Source: Ceratodon purpureus
Taxonomy: Eukaryota; Streptophyta; Bryopsida; Pseudoditrichales; Ditrichaceae
Direction: 5' to 3'
DNA: 64,000 bases
Assembly: GCA_014871385.1 (NCBI GenBank)
Contig: CM026431.1
Coordinates: 4,997,089-5,061,088 of the forward strand
Shown here: piece by piece, positions 21,009 to 33,900 of the stretch
Position numbering within the stretch: position 1 is the first letter of the stretch
How the letters are laid out: every line of letters starts with the position of its first letter
Made by a program: the position numbers and the translations under genes
The notes under the pieces: generated by a model
Database searches by the model: none
Told to the model about the DNA's origin: nothing
What the model saw: the letters and a program-made list of their open reading frames with translations, nothing else

Positions 21009-21330
21009 CTGCATTCCCAACCAAAACAAGGTCCAAAGGTCAGGAAATTCAACAACACTCAGTCCAACACATTACTCCACAAACAAGGCTAAGATCCAAA
21101 ATCTGCTCACCCCTATATCCACCATTCCAAACAAATACTCCCACAGATCCCACCCCTTAAATCCAGCATCCAAAAAAACCATCTTTTCATCACACGACCA
21201 GGCTTCAGAATGCCTCTGACCCAATCTAATCTCCCACAGCACACAAAAGGCTCAAAATACAAACTCAGCACAAGGCTCAGAAAATCCAGATGCTCAACAT
21301 GGTGGGATGTCGGTAGAAGGTGAGACTAAC
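21009..21330 (-). other. probable 5' UTR intron of the GST gene
   Basis: A CAG|GTTAGT donor at 21331/21330 and an ATGCAG acceptor at 21009 sit just upstream of the GST start codon. If used, only eight bases of leader remain between the acceptor and the ATG. Inferred from motifs only. Confidence 0.45.
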
Positions 21331-22299
21331 CTGAAATGGGTCACCGATCGCATTCACAGATGGGCAGCAGCAGCAAAGAAACCAGCGAGTGAGAGGGAGG
21401 CCTCGGAGATTGCAAGATGGAAAGCTTGGGATGAATCCTAGTTGAAGTTATGGTACAACGGCGGCGAAACGATGTTGGAAGTTTTGTGCTCAGCTGACAG
21501 ATCCGGAGAATATACCAAGTTGGTGTCTCTTCCGGAGATTCTGTTGTGTCCCTTGGGCCTTCACGATGCTGCGCCTGCTTCTGGACATGCATGAGTGTGC
21601 CCATACATGCATGGGGCCATGAATGGGGACATGTATGATGTATGGGAGTAGAATGGGGGCCATGGAGATCAATATACATGCGTGGGTGCTGAGGTGTGTA
21701 TGGGGGCATGTATATGAACCCGTGTTGTGGTCTCTGTTACCCTGTGCAACCAAAGTGGTGTAGGCACTTCCCCGGCGATAAACCTCACCCTTGTCTTAAT
21801 GACTAGAGCCCCAACGGAGGCTTCCATTGGATGGAGCAAAAAGCCCACTATGAATTGCTTGTTGATGAAAAAAAATAATAAATTTTTTGAAATAATTTTA
21901 AAATAATTAAACTAACTAAAATTAATGTAATGTGTACACCTAGACTAATTTGGGGTCCCTGGTTCCATTTAAAATTATAAAAATAACTTAAAAAGGGCCG
22001 CATGTCCCTTAAAAATAGAATTATGGAGAGGACAAGAAGAGGAAGGCTCGCCTTGTTTTTAAGAGTATGGCAAGATTTATAGTCCGCGCAGTCACTTTGG
22101 TTGCTGTGGCTCTGTCCTCAAAAGAAAGAGGAAATTTGGTCTTCGTGAGACACCAACGTGAATAGAGTGTGTTTTTTCTAGGAGTGAGGTTATGTCTATA
22201 GAATGTAGGTTAATAGAAAAGAATGATTCTCTCTTTTTGTAAGAAAATACTCTAGCTAGTAATTGGTCACTAGCAACTAATGATACATAATTAATCCCT
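21331..22299. other. GST upstream region and intergenic sequence
   Basis: 21331-21500 is the likely leader and promoter of the GST gene. At 21580-21720 the sequence is a loose, imperfect repetition of ATGCATG and ATGGGGGC-like words. The remainder is AT-rich. No gene was recognised. Confidence 0.4.
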
Positions 22300-23150
22300 A
22301 AAGGTTTTTGGTGTTTTTTGAGCTAAAGTGCCAAAAATATACCCCTACTAATAGCAACCTATTGTATTCTAAATTTAGACATTAAATTGAATATATTATC
22401 GTAGGGTCTTGTACCTACTTTATTCAAAAAGGTGTATACCAAATTTGAGCACTGCAATCTACAGTGTAGATTATAAGATTATAAGATTTAAATTCACTGT
22501 AAAAGTTTTTTCCGACACTGTCCTAGTTGTATATCAGAGTTGGATGCCCCAAAACTATATTTTGCAAACACATTTGATCTGTCTTAGTAGGGTCATCAAT
22601 TCCTGTAAGTATAGAAGCTATGTATATGCTCACAAAGTTTTTAATTAGCCCCATACGGACTTGGGAAGGGGATAAAATCCTTAATCTTGAAAAAAGGAGT
22701 GTGGTGAAATTGCCCTACATTCTCTGAATTTAAAACTAATACAAGTGTAATCTTAACATGTCCAATTGAAAATTGAAGCAATAGATATATTTATGTCAAT
22801 TAAAGATTTCACAATCAAGAAAAAATCACAAAAGATTTCAATACAATCAAAGTAAAACTTGAGTTTCTAATTTATTTTTTAATTTGAAGTGTAAATTATA
22901 TATATTTCTTTTTAATTCCGAAGGACTGCTAGAGTCATTTGGATGGACTCCCTGCCACGTCATAGATACTAGATGAAATTTGTTAAATTTGGATGAAAAA
23001 GAAAATTGGATGTAGTATTTATATGGATGAAAACACATTTTAGATGGAAACGGAGTTAAGGATGATAATTATCATTTAGATGACAAATTTTCAGAAATGA
23101 AGACAATATCTTTAGATGTAAACTGTTAGTTAGATGAAAATTGTTTGTCA
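22300..23150. repeat. dispersed repeat family B, copy 2
   Basis: Second copy of the repeat at 14295-15180, same orientation, with shared blocks CTACTAATAGCAACC, CTGCCACGTCATAGATAC and GATGATAATTATCATTTAGATG. It lacks the 62-bp duplication of the first copy. No coding potential; ends approximate. Confidence 0.7.
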
Positions 23151-25531
23151 AATGAAAGTTGTCATCAATATACATGGATGAAAAAATATTGGGCCCATTA
23201 TTTTGTAAGTGCCTATCTTTTGAAATTGAGTCTTGACAGTTTTTGCCCTTGTGAATGACAAGCAGCTTGGGCAGAATATAAGAGATTCTGATTGATTGGT
23301 CGCTGCCCAGATTTAGAGTAGATTCATATAAAATCCATAATTTTTGCATGGTGACTCCAAATGTTATGAAATTTGCGCCATTGGAAAGCTAGCAGTAAAA
23401 ATTACGTATAGTAAAAATTTCAATTAATTCCAAAAAATATGGGAACTTACAATGGCTTGCTCAGAAGTGCTACAATCATAATGTGGTTTCAAAGACCTTT
23501 AGGTGTTAGCTTCATATCTATTCGTGGACACTCTGTAACTCATAGATCTGCTTTGTCACTTTGATGCGGTCTTGCAAATGTGATAGTGATGATAATCAGA
23601 CGGGTTCAGCAAGGCTTCAGTAAACTTGGAATTAGAAGCCTGGCAAGAGAAGTGACCCAGCACTTTGGAACCTTGTTTTGTGATCGCTTGCCCTAGGCGA
23701 TGGTGCTTAAAGATAAACATTGTGATTGGATGAAGAATCCATGGATGAAAAAGATGATGAGTTGTCATTTCTATACTCCATTATACCAGAAAAAACCTAT
23801 GTCATAGAACAACCTCGTAAAAGTTTCTATTATCATAAATATTCCTTAAGTACTTTCATAAGACATAATCACTTGAATCAAGCCTTCGCTTCTCAAATTC
23901 TTGTGTTTCCTCCTTTTTTTTCTTTTACTTCTTTGTGAGCTTAGTTAGGATGTAACTCATCTTGACTTCTTCACTAGTACATGCCCTTCTTCCCGTTTTT
24001 TACATCAATTAATTCCCCGTTTTTTTTTCTTCTCATAATTCTAATATTTCAATCCTCAATCATTACCATATTCTACATGTAGTCTATACAAACTTACAAA
24101 GTCATAGCAAAATTTCTACACATACACATATTTTGCTAATTGATATTCTTTCCATAACCACTGAGGCCTGTTAAAATGACGATTACATGCTGTTCATTGT
24201 CTTTATGCATGTGGGCAACACCAAACTGTATTCAGATTGTATTTGTATAAGTATTACGGTAATCCATGGTATTGGGTAAGAATTGCACTATTGAAGTTAC
24301 ATATATTCTGATTGTGTCAAGAGAAGAATTCTCTTTCAGACTGATATGGTTTATGAAGACATAAATTTTGCACCAGCTGCCTTGTGGAAAGGCGCAGGCA
24401 CAAGTGTCGCTGGCGGGGTTTTCTTTGGCTTGCAAAGGCTATCAACTTTGGCTTGATGTCCTTGCCCATAGATTCCTACCCGAGACAGTAGAAGCTGCTC
24501 TATGTAATCTAAGAATCCCCAGAACTAGCCTCCTCGAGCTGGTCGCATTTTCAAAGTTTTCTGTTTTCCACATGCATATTTGTGCACCAAAAAATGGCGC
24601 AAATGGTGACAATAGTGCGAAGAATTCATACATCTCACTTTTTTCTGCTTCGTTGCAGCTCTAAGCGGGCACGCAAGGCTCCTGTTCCACACTTCTCTCG
24701 AAATGAAAAACTTCTTGACCGAAATTAAACCACTTGCCTATTACTCATTTGTATGGACAGCCAGGCCCATCTTTGAATCTGGGTCTTGGAAAAGATCATA
24801 TCAACATGCCATGTTCATATGCTTCAGAGCATGTCGTAGCGAATTCTGGTTCAGGATTTAGCTGCTTCTCCCAGACTCAGCATTCTCTGAACTGGTATGC
24901 CTCAAAATCGCTGAGCGATGGACTCATTGATTGAAGTTTTAGTCGTAAATATCAAGTACGACACAAAGAATGTCCAGGGCCTTGGCAAATTGTCGGAGGT
25001 TCACCAGCATTCCCAAACCTAATACATTGACATGTGGAAATGTCCGCTGCCAATCCTCGCAACTGGAAATTTGGCTGGAAATGCCATAGTTGAAATACAA
25101 CCACTGTAGTCTCTGATGATGGGAGAGTCGCATCCGTTCACATTCGGTGACTTGAGCATCATCTGCCCCTGTAACATAGGACAACTCCATTGGCATCCAT
25201 CGAATATTGCTTCGGGAGGAATTCGGGTAACAACTAAGGAAATTACCTCAAAAAAACAATGGCTTCGTGGTGATCAACAGATCACCAAGAGAAGAAACAT
25301 TCATGCCAAGACGAAGAAAGCATTGTTGCGTGCAATACGAAAGTCACGCTCCGAATGCCTCTGAAGAAAGCGAAACCCTAATCAAGGCAAGCTATGCTAT
25401 CAACAAGGAAATCTGTATCAAAAACAGCCACTCTTCAATAATACACATCGGCATATCTTATCAGGGCTTCAAACCCAGATGATAAAACCCAAATATCCAT
25501 CGACCCACATACTCATGTGAGATCCTCAAAC
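23151..25531. other. intergenic region with possible leader exons
   Basis: Mostly AT-rich to 24360. Between 24368 and 25380 the composition is more gene-like and contains a GTTGCAG acceptor-like site at about 24658 and open frames on both strands (24368-24664 +, 24734-24934 +, 24939-25196 -). None starts with a convincing ATG in a recognisable family. They may include 5' UTR exons of the gene at 25532 or be a decayed gene. Confidence 0.35.
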
Positions 25532-26161
25532 ATGGAAGACACAATAGCATGGGACGAGACCACCTGCTACGGAAGGCAGACTGGAACGCACACCCGCTCC
25601 GCAACCGAGCCAGACATAACGCACTGGAGACAGCACCCATCTGAGCGACTGAACGCCATGCGGCGCTCGTTAGCCAGAGCGCTCTACTCGCCCGAGCACG
25701 CCAGCTTCCTGCTACGACCGCAGCCCAAACTGGAAATGCTCGTCAACCAGTTCGTGTGCTCGCTCACCAAGGAGTCCATCCAGTTCCTCACAGGACCAGA
25801 GGGCGAGGCAGCACTGGCGTTCATCGTCAGCCTCCTCACGCATGCAACGTCCCAGTTCGTGGTCACAGACGAGGCGAAGCTGGCCATCCGCGTGTGCACC
25901 CAGGAGGCCACCACCGGGCTGATTGATGGCTTGCACCGCAGGCTGCAGGAGCATATGATGAGAGTGCCTCGCCTTCTGTTGTGCTTTGGTGTCGTTGTGG
26001 TGGGCGCTTACGGTGCGCTCTTGGCTGTGGGCTTGCTCTTGTGTTTGTGGCGCTTCACTCTCTTTGGCGTTGCTCAAGAAAAATCGCTCAGGTACTGTTT
26101 TCTGATCATGCTTCCCTCAACATTGTTCTTGGTTCTCATGCACATGAGTTACTCTATCTGA
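25532..26161 (+). CDS. membrane-anchored protein of unknown function
   Basis: 209 residues from the ATG at 25532 (MEDTIAWDETTC); the frame is open five codons further up, but only from a GTG. The first 140 residues are soluble and helical (PKLEMLVNQFVCSLTKESIQFLTGPEGEAALAFIVSLL, EAKLAIRVCTQEATTGLIDGL). A strong transmembrane segment follows at about 147-173 and a second hydrophobic stretch at about 188-206. A possible donor CTCAG|GTACTG at 26092 could remove the second stretch, leaving a one-pass tail with a different end. The GC-rich coding region contrasts with its flanks. I do not recognise the family. Confidence 0.6.
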   Translation: MEDTIAWDETTCYGRQTGTHTRSATEPDITHWRQHPSERLNAMRRSLARALYSPEHASFLLRPQPKLEMLVNQFVCSLTKESIQFLTGPEGEAALAFIVSLLTHATSQFVVTDEAKLAIRVCTQEATTGLIDGLHRRLQEHMMRVPRLLLCFGVVVVGAYGALLAVGLLLCLWRFTLFGVAQEKSLRYCFLIMLPSTLFLVLMHMSYSI

Positions 26162-29100
26162 GTCTTACATGATGTTTTTCCAAGGCATTCGGTTCGTTTC
26201 AAGAGTCTTCTATGGGAGATCACCTAGCATCATACCAGACCCCAGTGCATGACCTTCTATGCTTATGGGATGTGTCACAGTGATTGTGGAAAAAAGAGCA
26301 CTTCTCATTTGCAATGTAAGGGCTGAATTTCGAGCTTGCCAATCTGGGTTCCTAGTACAATTGGCAGGATGTGGTAGTTGTAGAATTTTAGGTTATGATT
26401 TACAATGTTCTTGGCTTGCCACATCCTGGTCGTATCGTGATCAGCAGAGTGGAACGGGAAGGCAGATTGACAGGCATCAGATTCAGCCCTTTTTTTTGAA
26501 GCAACTCATTTTCCCTAACATTGGCACACCATTAGATCTACTTCACGAGACATTTTTGCATGAATTATGCATTATTTTTTATCCTGTCATTGAGTGTGAA
26601 CTCACGCTTAGCATTCCTCCGAAACTTGTGACCCGTGTTGGTTTTGGATCAGTGCCTAATGACATTGTTTAGAAGTCCCGCTTTGTGAATAATGTTTGCC
26701 ATTGGTGAGAAGCAGTGACTTGATGTTGCGAAGGACATATTACTTCAATTGAGGATTTTGGTCACAATTTTTTTCAAAACCGGCCATAATTCTAGGGCCA
26801 TTTGAAGGTTAGTTGTGAATGGAATTCTAAGTATTTCAAGCCAAGCTTTGCAAAGGTATATAGCAGGTAGCGTTATTGGATAGTCGACCCAGAGATGAAA
26901 GTATTTCTTAACCCAGGCCAATTTTTTCCAAGAAGTCAGGTTGAAAGGCCAATAAAAAGAAATCAAAATTCCTAAAGACCAAAAACAAGTTTTCAAAGGA
27001 GCTGGAACTCTTCGCCCAATTATTGTGATATCTTTGTCTGTAGCCACTTTCTTGGGATTGATATGTAGCTTAATATATGATAGGTAATGGTTTGTCCACT
27101 GGGCTTTTGTCTGTGCTTCTTTTTTTTTTTTTTTTTAATTTTTTAAAAAAAAAATTTTTTTTTACACACTTTTGTCAGTGCTTTTGTCTCAATGAACTTT
27201 GTTGCTTTACTGGAGTTAGGGCACTACTGTTCCACAAAAATGCCAATTCTGACTTCCTTGTATCTTAGAATCAGTGAAGTTGGATAAATGACAAAATTGT
27301 CAACCCTATAATTATTTCTTTCTCCATGAAAGTATCAGCTGACTGCTTCTCTTTGTCAACTACTTACCGTTCTCTCGAGGCGTGTCTTGTGATACTAGTT
27401 TTTGTAGGTCAACTTGCAAACGCAGATTGCAGTTTTTTTGTTCCGAAACAGTATCTACTACAACGATGTTATCATGTAAGATTTCTGTAAAACATTACAA
27501 GCACAAGGTTCTTCGCTGGGACATGGAACATGTTCTAAAGCACATGCCTTCATCCAACCAAAATTGTCATTGAATCGGGTTGTTCGCAAGTACGCATGCA
27601 TGTACCTAACCGTTGGAGTAGCGAAAGATTCTGGCCACACGGGAAGGTGGGTGTTACAGTGTTGCCCAGGTACGTGTTTGCAGAAAGGTTTTCTCCTGGC
27701 TTGAACTTCTCAGTTACGTTAGGCCCTTTGAGAAGACTTTACTGCTTTCTCGCTAAAGTAGAAAGCTGAAATGAGGTTGAGGAAACAAAGTCTGATTTGC
27801 AGTGCCAACCAAAACAACTGAAAAAACAAAAAACTGCAGCCAAGTAGGATGTGTGGGGGTGAAGTTGTCATGATGACGAGGGACAACAAACAAGCACCTG
27901 CGTGCAGCTGGGTTTACACAGCATGCATTGGGTTCATATGCTACTAATTTGTCCTCAGAAAAGCCAAATGTTGTGTGGTAGAAGATTGATGCTTGTCACT
28001 GAAATCCTTTCAACAAAGCAGGTGATCCTCTGATCACTGCTTAGCAGTGAGTCAACTTACTGAATTTAATTGCAACTCCTGGAGAACAACTAGGACGGTC
28101 TCAATTTCCTTCGCTAGGGTGCATTTCCTAAGATTAGCATCCTCAAAGAATGCACCTTCAGAATACAAGGAGCGAGTGAGATTCATGATTTCCTCATGAT
28201 GATTCTTGTGTGACTTCCCCCGCATGCATTCCGATCCCTGTGAATGACTTTGGTGCATTGAAAACCAATTTCCGGGAATGCTTCATTCTGGGCCCGGAGA
28301 GGGCCGGAGTGGGCCTTGTGTGACTCACCGTAGTGCCAACTTCTTACTCCATGAGCTTGAAATTACAGTAAGTTAAGATTTTTCTTAGGTACACAGACAG
28401 TGAGACAATGTGCTCTTCCGAAACTCGTGCCTGTCGTGGATACGAAACTGATTGCTTTTGGAGAAAACTGAACAGTGGTCACTGACAATGTTGTGCCCCT
28501 CCAACTTGGTCTGTCCGCCTCGGGAAGAGGCTACCTCTATCTAAAGTGATAACTCTGCTCCCTCAGTACTTACCGTCCCAAGCCGTATTCATCTTGTGAT
28601 TGCAAGGACAAAATCCACTAGATAAGTACACCGGCACTCACATATCCGCACGTTCAACAACACTGGACATCTTCCAAAAGCTGTCCAACAAACACGTACT
28701 CTGTCAATATCCAGCAAGATCAATAGCCCGTTTGAATTTCCAAGCTCTTTCAGATCAAGCAACAAACCACTAACAAACATATTGTCATGCAGGCACGTTC
28801 GCAGAAAACGCAGTTTCAAACTCCAAGAGTGAACCTGAGAAGAGTACAGTTTTACCATAAATTATTGCAGTTTCAATTTCTATACACAAGCTGATTCCCA
28901 GCCAAGTTGGGCTAACTCGTAACTATCACTACATCTAAACCGCAACAATCAGATATTTTCACCAACACTAGCATCTGATCTCTAGTTCTTCTCCACTGAT
29001 CATTCACATAATCACGCAACATAGACCTAAAGAACTGTTTTATACCCTAACTGATTACACAACAACCGTCGCGGATAAATTGAAATCTTCAGAATCATGT

Positions 29101-29223
29101 CAAATCTGATCGATCGAAATTCTCACGTTGGCAATTCATCTGCTCCCAAAATTGTAGAAGAATGTCCAACTTGCCGTGTGCAGAATGCTGCATGCTGAGT
29201 ATCAGAGCAATTGATCGACATAT
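26162..29223. other. intergenic region, no gene recognised
   Basis: 3 kb with scattered short frames (26259-26672 +, 27382-27573 +, 28589-28858 -) that resemble no family. A poly-T/poly-A/poly-T run lies at 27119-27164. It includes the 3' flank of the gene at 25532 and, at its right end, the 3' flank of the polyphenol oxidase. Confidence 0.5.
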
Positions 29224-30979
29224 CTAGCTGGTGTCATACGTGATCTCAACCTTGGCGAACTGCACGGGCTGGATAGTGGGCCCGAACTGCGCAAGCGTGA
29301 CGACGATGTCGGACAAGTTCTGCTTCCCCAGAGCGACGAGCTTGGAATCCAACGCCACTCGCCATTTGCGGTTGCGGCCCTTGAAGATGGCCATGCCGGG
29401 GTGCGCGACGTAGTTGTACGCCCCGGCGAACTCCGGGCACGCAGCGGAGGTCCCCGTGACCGCCGTGGGGTAGAAGAGGTACGACCTCCAGTGCACTTGC
29501 ATCGAGGGCTCAGCGAAGTCGACGCCCGAAAACTCTAGAACCTCCACGCCAGTGCTGTTACGCACCGCGGGACGTGCGACGCGGAACGTGATGGGGTCTT
29601 TAAAGAAGACGGTGTCCGGGGAGAAGTAATCCGCGGCGCCGATCATGGCAGTTGTCTCGGCTGCGGTCGCGGGGTTGCACAATGTCACGTTGTTCTCTTG
29701 CCCCGCCAGCTCCCCGTTCGTCGTCCACGCCGCTGGCATCTCCTCGTACTCATACCTGCCAATCCATGGTCGGACTTGCACTTGAGCCCAATTCACAAAA
29801 CATTTTCATGAAAGCATACATCCGCATTATTGATACATCTGGAATGATCGAAAACCGAGGAATGAAAAAGAGCTGTAAATGAATGGATTACCGAAGAAGA
29901 GTGCGGTTTAACGTCTGGGAAACATTCACGATAACCAAATCGGCATTCTCGTCGTAGAACGTGAACTGAGCGTCGAGAAAATCCGGATGGGTCGGCTCCT
30001 TGCGCTGCGCGCCGGGGAGCGTCTTCCATATTGTCCAAATCCTGTCAATATTCACGTGGTGCCCGTAGAAGGCTGGATCACGAGCGGCGACGCCGAAGTT
30101 GCCCATGTCGTCGAATGGGCCCGCGGGTTTCTCCGGATTGGGATCCCCGAGCCAGAAATGCACGGTGCCATGGGGGTTATCCTCGAATGTCCCGGCGCCC
30201 GTGGCTCCAGCGTCGCCATAGCTGTATGGCATGCCAAAGAACAAGTTGGACGTTGGGGCGCCTGTCACGATCTGCGTGTAGATGAGCCGGTTGTTCTGGA
30301 TGCGGAGCTCCTCGGGGGTTTTGGTCGTGCACCCTCCCTCGGTGTTCAAGTCGATCGTTAGCGGCGGCTCGGAGCAGTTGTTGCGGTTCTTGTTCCAGAG
30401 CGACGACGTCTTGTTGCGCGCGTAGAAGTAGGGAAGTATGTTAGCGTGTGGCTCCTCCGGCGTCTGGTTGTCCCAGTTCCAAAACGGCAACGCGAATGTG
30501 TCATCGTCAAGCAGCTTCGCCAGGATCCTCTCGTTGAAGTACATGAACATGCGGTGCCACGGCAGGAAGAGCCACCCGTTATGCACCTCCAGCGGCCATG
30601 TCTGGTTGGGATAGTACAACCCATTGTCGCAGTAGAGACAGTGCAGATTCATTTGGTTGGTCCACGATCGTGGGTCGGTGTCTGGGAGCTCACGCTGGAG
30701 TTTCACCCCGCGCTCCAGCTTCGCAATGTACTCCTCGTCGATCAAATGCGCCGCCCGCCGGAAGCGCACAGGCAGCGTCGGGTCGTACTCAAACTGACGC
30801 ACCGGTTTACCTCTGTATGGCCGCGGCATGCAACAGCGTTCCTCGCTGTTGCAATTATCAGGCAAATCAGGTGCTGGAATCGGCACCGCGCTCGTGAACT
30901 TCACCATTACCATCACCAAAATCATCCCGACTAGCCCAAAATTCCACCGACAACCACTATGCTCCCGAAATCCCGCCAT
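29224..30979 (-). CDS. PPO: polyphenol oxidase (catechol oxidase/tyrosinase family), secretory
   Basis: Type-3 copper enzyme oxidising o-diphenols to quinones. Two exons, 29892..30979 (donor TTCG|GTAATC) and 29224..29755 (acceptor TTGGCAG), join at phase 2 to give 539 residues. The ATG at 30979 gives MAGFREHSGCRW followed by a hydrophobic core GLVGMILVMVMV, a secretory signal; the twin-arginine plastid transit peptide of seed-plant PPOs is absent. CuA ligands are H113 (NLHCLYC, with thioether Cys C117), H133 (EVHNGW) and H142 (PWHRMF). CuB ligands are H270 and H274 (NPHGTVHFW) and a His in YGHHVNIDR (307-308). The middle DWL region and C-terminal beta domain are present (VEVLEFSGVDF, KRKW-type FKGRNRKWRVALDS). 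Several NxT/NxS sites fit glycosylation. It looks intact. Confidence 0.95.
29756..29891 (-). other. intron of the polyphenol oxidase gene
   Basis: 136-base GT-AG intron between the tyrosinase domain and the C-terminal region. The flanking coding phases match (2 + 1). Confidence 0.9.
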
Positions 30980-33900
30980 GGCCACGATTCGGAGCAGAAC
31001 AGCAATCAATAAGTCAAACAGCAGTTACATTCATATCAATGAACTAGAATAGTGTTGAGGTATCATGCATCTTCAGTGATGGATATGGAAAATATGTCAG
31101 GGACTGGGACAGAGGGATTGCGCTGTATGTTGATGAAGGTCGCAAAGAACTTCGAAGCTCTGCCCAGTACTTGTTCTGTTTCTGTTACTAGGGTTGTGGA
31201 GACGGGGACAGAAGAGCAGCGCTGAGATTGAGCAATCTCAGTTGATGCTGGAGCGAGAGTCGAGACAACGTCTAGTACTGTACTCAACCTGGCTTCAGAT
31301 TGTTATCTCTTGGGAGGTAGCGACGATTCCAGATTCTGCAGCTGTCGGAATACGACTGGTGATCGATGCGATCGAGTATTGTTTAGCAGTGCAATAGCAT
31401 GGTTTCCTACTTATGTATCCAATTCATGGGCGTGAATTCTTGCCTGTTAAGCAAATTCTTTGTATGCCCCTTGACTGCAGGAGACGAAAAGGTATCAAAG
31501 CGGCACAAAAGGGGCCCATGGAGCTCGATGGTCGACGGTGGTGTACATGTCGACCCCATGGCCTGCCATGTATTTCAACTTCTCATCATGTCTCCTTTGT
31601 CTTCTCTCCGTATAATCCATAGCTAAGTGGGTTTGATTCGCCGTCTAAGCCTAGCGTAACCATTGACCAATATTCCAGAGACACTGCAGGTCTAATCCGA
31701 CCAATATCAACTCCTAAGTTGATCATGAGGATTATGTATTTCAACAGACCATATGTACTGGAATTAGTGTCTCTCTGGTTCACGTATCGCACTAGGCTAA
31801 TACTTTGGTACACTAGTTCATTATTCAAACACGATGGAATATTCTTGAAGTTAAGTGACCTCAAATGTTGCGCCTGACCGTTGATGTTGTACGTAACCAT
31901 ACGGTCGCACTGGATAGAATAAGCGAAATAATCATTACACTGGCACAGAATCCTTGCCTACAATCTAGAGGAGGGTAAACAAGACTCAAGTTCGGAACTC
32001 AGCTCCAGCGAGGCGTGGACTTGAAACATCTCAATGATGGTATCCGGCATAAAAGAATCCAATTCTTTTCGATAAAGCTGGTTCAACACTGAAGTACATC
32101 GCCCAAACAAAAGCACGATCGTTGTAGACAATTTCAATTTGTCAATTTGTCAATTTGTCAATCTTCAATTCGTCTTTCAATTTTCATTAGGACTCCCGGT
32201 CAAAGGGTCCACTCATGAGTTCGCAATATTATTAAATCACACTGCCGTGGCACAATCCCACTTCCACTTGCTTCTTCAACGCTGACTTTCGACCTTTCTT
32301 CCGATAGAGCCGTCCACTTTCGATGGAGCTGTTGAAGTCGCTGCCAGGCTCACTAGCAAGGGGATGTCCAAGTTGTCTTGTGTGAAGAACTTTATGTGCA
32401 TCGCAAAATCAAGCAATCCCGGGTCGGTTTTTATAGAGTTTCATTGAATCTCCAGTGGCTTGCAAGTACAGGTGAGCTTTATCGATGAAAATAACATACT
32501 GTCCTTTGTGCGAATTGTCAACAAATGGATCACTGCATGCGCTGGTAGTCTCGGAACCCCAAGTTTCGTTAGGGTGCAGAACTCTTTTTGGATATGTCAC
32601 ATGGGCATGAGGCATGCCATAAAGTGAACCAGCTTTGCCACCGCGCGCAAGCATATATTGCTTCTCTAATCTGTCTTCAATTACTGTATGTTTAAGCTAG
32701 ACTGTAACAGTTCAAATTCTTCCAATGTTCTCTTTCAACTGTCATTGAGTTCTTTGCCGAAGATAAGTTGGAATCGGTTCATTAGATCTGGATTTGCCGC
32801 TTTGGAGCTCATATTATGAGTTGACATGTGTTACGAACCTGTTAGGGGAATGTAATGCACAATCTCGTGTCCAGGTGATCAAAGTTTTTCATGATCCACG
32901 TGAGGTCACTAAGGTCAAGTACTAGTAGCGGCTCACAATTGGTGGAGGATGAAGCATGATCTACTACATACATGGCCTCTACAAGGCAAGGCCCCTACAG
33001 TAGAATGTTGAAGGGCTTTTGTGCTTCTTTTGACTTCAACTGGGCGACTCGGATACTTTTCAGAGCTTTACTGGTCACTGTAGGAAGTCGCATTTTATGA
33101 TTCTCACGGGTGTATACCGTCGAATCAGCTCATGATCTGGGTTTGCGAGTTTGCACCGTATCTTTGCTCTTGATGAGTAACAAAGTCACGACGTACGAAC
33201 GAGATCGGATGCCGTATGCATCCAGGGGTGCAAGTAATGACTTTCATGGTTCAGACATCCTCGAAGCCATTAAAAATTGATAAATTTGAGACTTGAGTCA
33301 GGCACATGCAAAATGGAAGGTTTCACTTCCTCCAATTGAGCCTGGACTAGGGAGATTAATGATGAACATTGAACGACCGAGTCTCGAGTGATTGGTGAAC
33401 ATGATGTAACAGGGGAGCAGAAGAAATTTGCAGACTCGCCTTCGAACGGTGATCACAGTCACGGTACTCAACAAGGCGTCATCTCACTTCCACGTCTCTG
33501 CTTGTGAAGGTTAACACAAAATTTAAGTGAAATTGTGTTAATGACAGAAGTTGAATCTGTTTCCCTCTCTCTGTTTCTCTCCGTCTATGTCCATTCGATA
33601 CAAGCTGGAAATTAACAGAGAGAGGGACTAGCAAGATTTCTTGTTCAGATTAACCCACATGGATCAGAGAACCGGACATCATAAGATATGATCATGGAAA
33701 GTGATCACTTGATCACTTGACACTGGGTGGGTGCAACACATGAATAAATGTGATACTGAAAGAGTAGCTATCTTAGTCGGATGTCTGCGTATGCTTTAGC
33801 TGGTGCCACCCGCTGAAGCTCACTAAACTATGATCATGACAACCTAACTTGAGAGAATGAATATGTCAACCAAAACATCACTACACTTGATCAAATCAAT

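Noticed and set aside
21580-21720. ATGCATG-rich stretch as a coding or satellite repeat
   Set aside because: The words are irregular and the frames over it have no family similarity; simple low-complexity sequence.
32409-32654. 81-codon minus-strand frame with ATG start
   Set aside because: No similarity, no splice partners and no promoter motif; kept only as a note in the intergenic entry.
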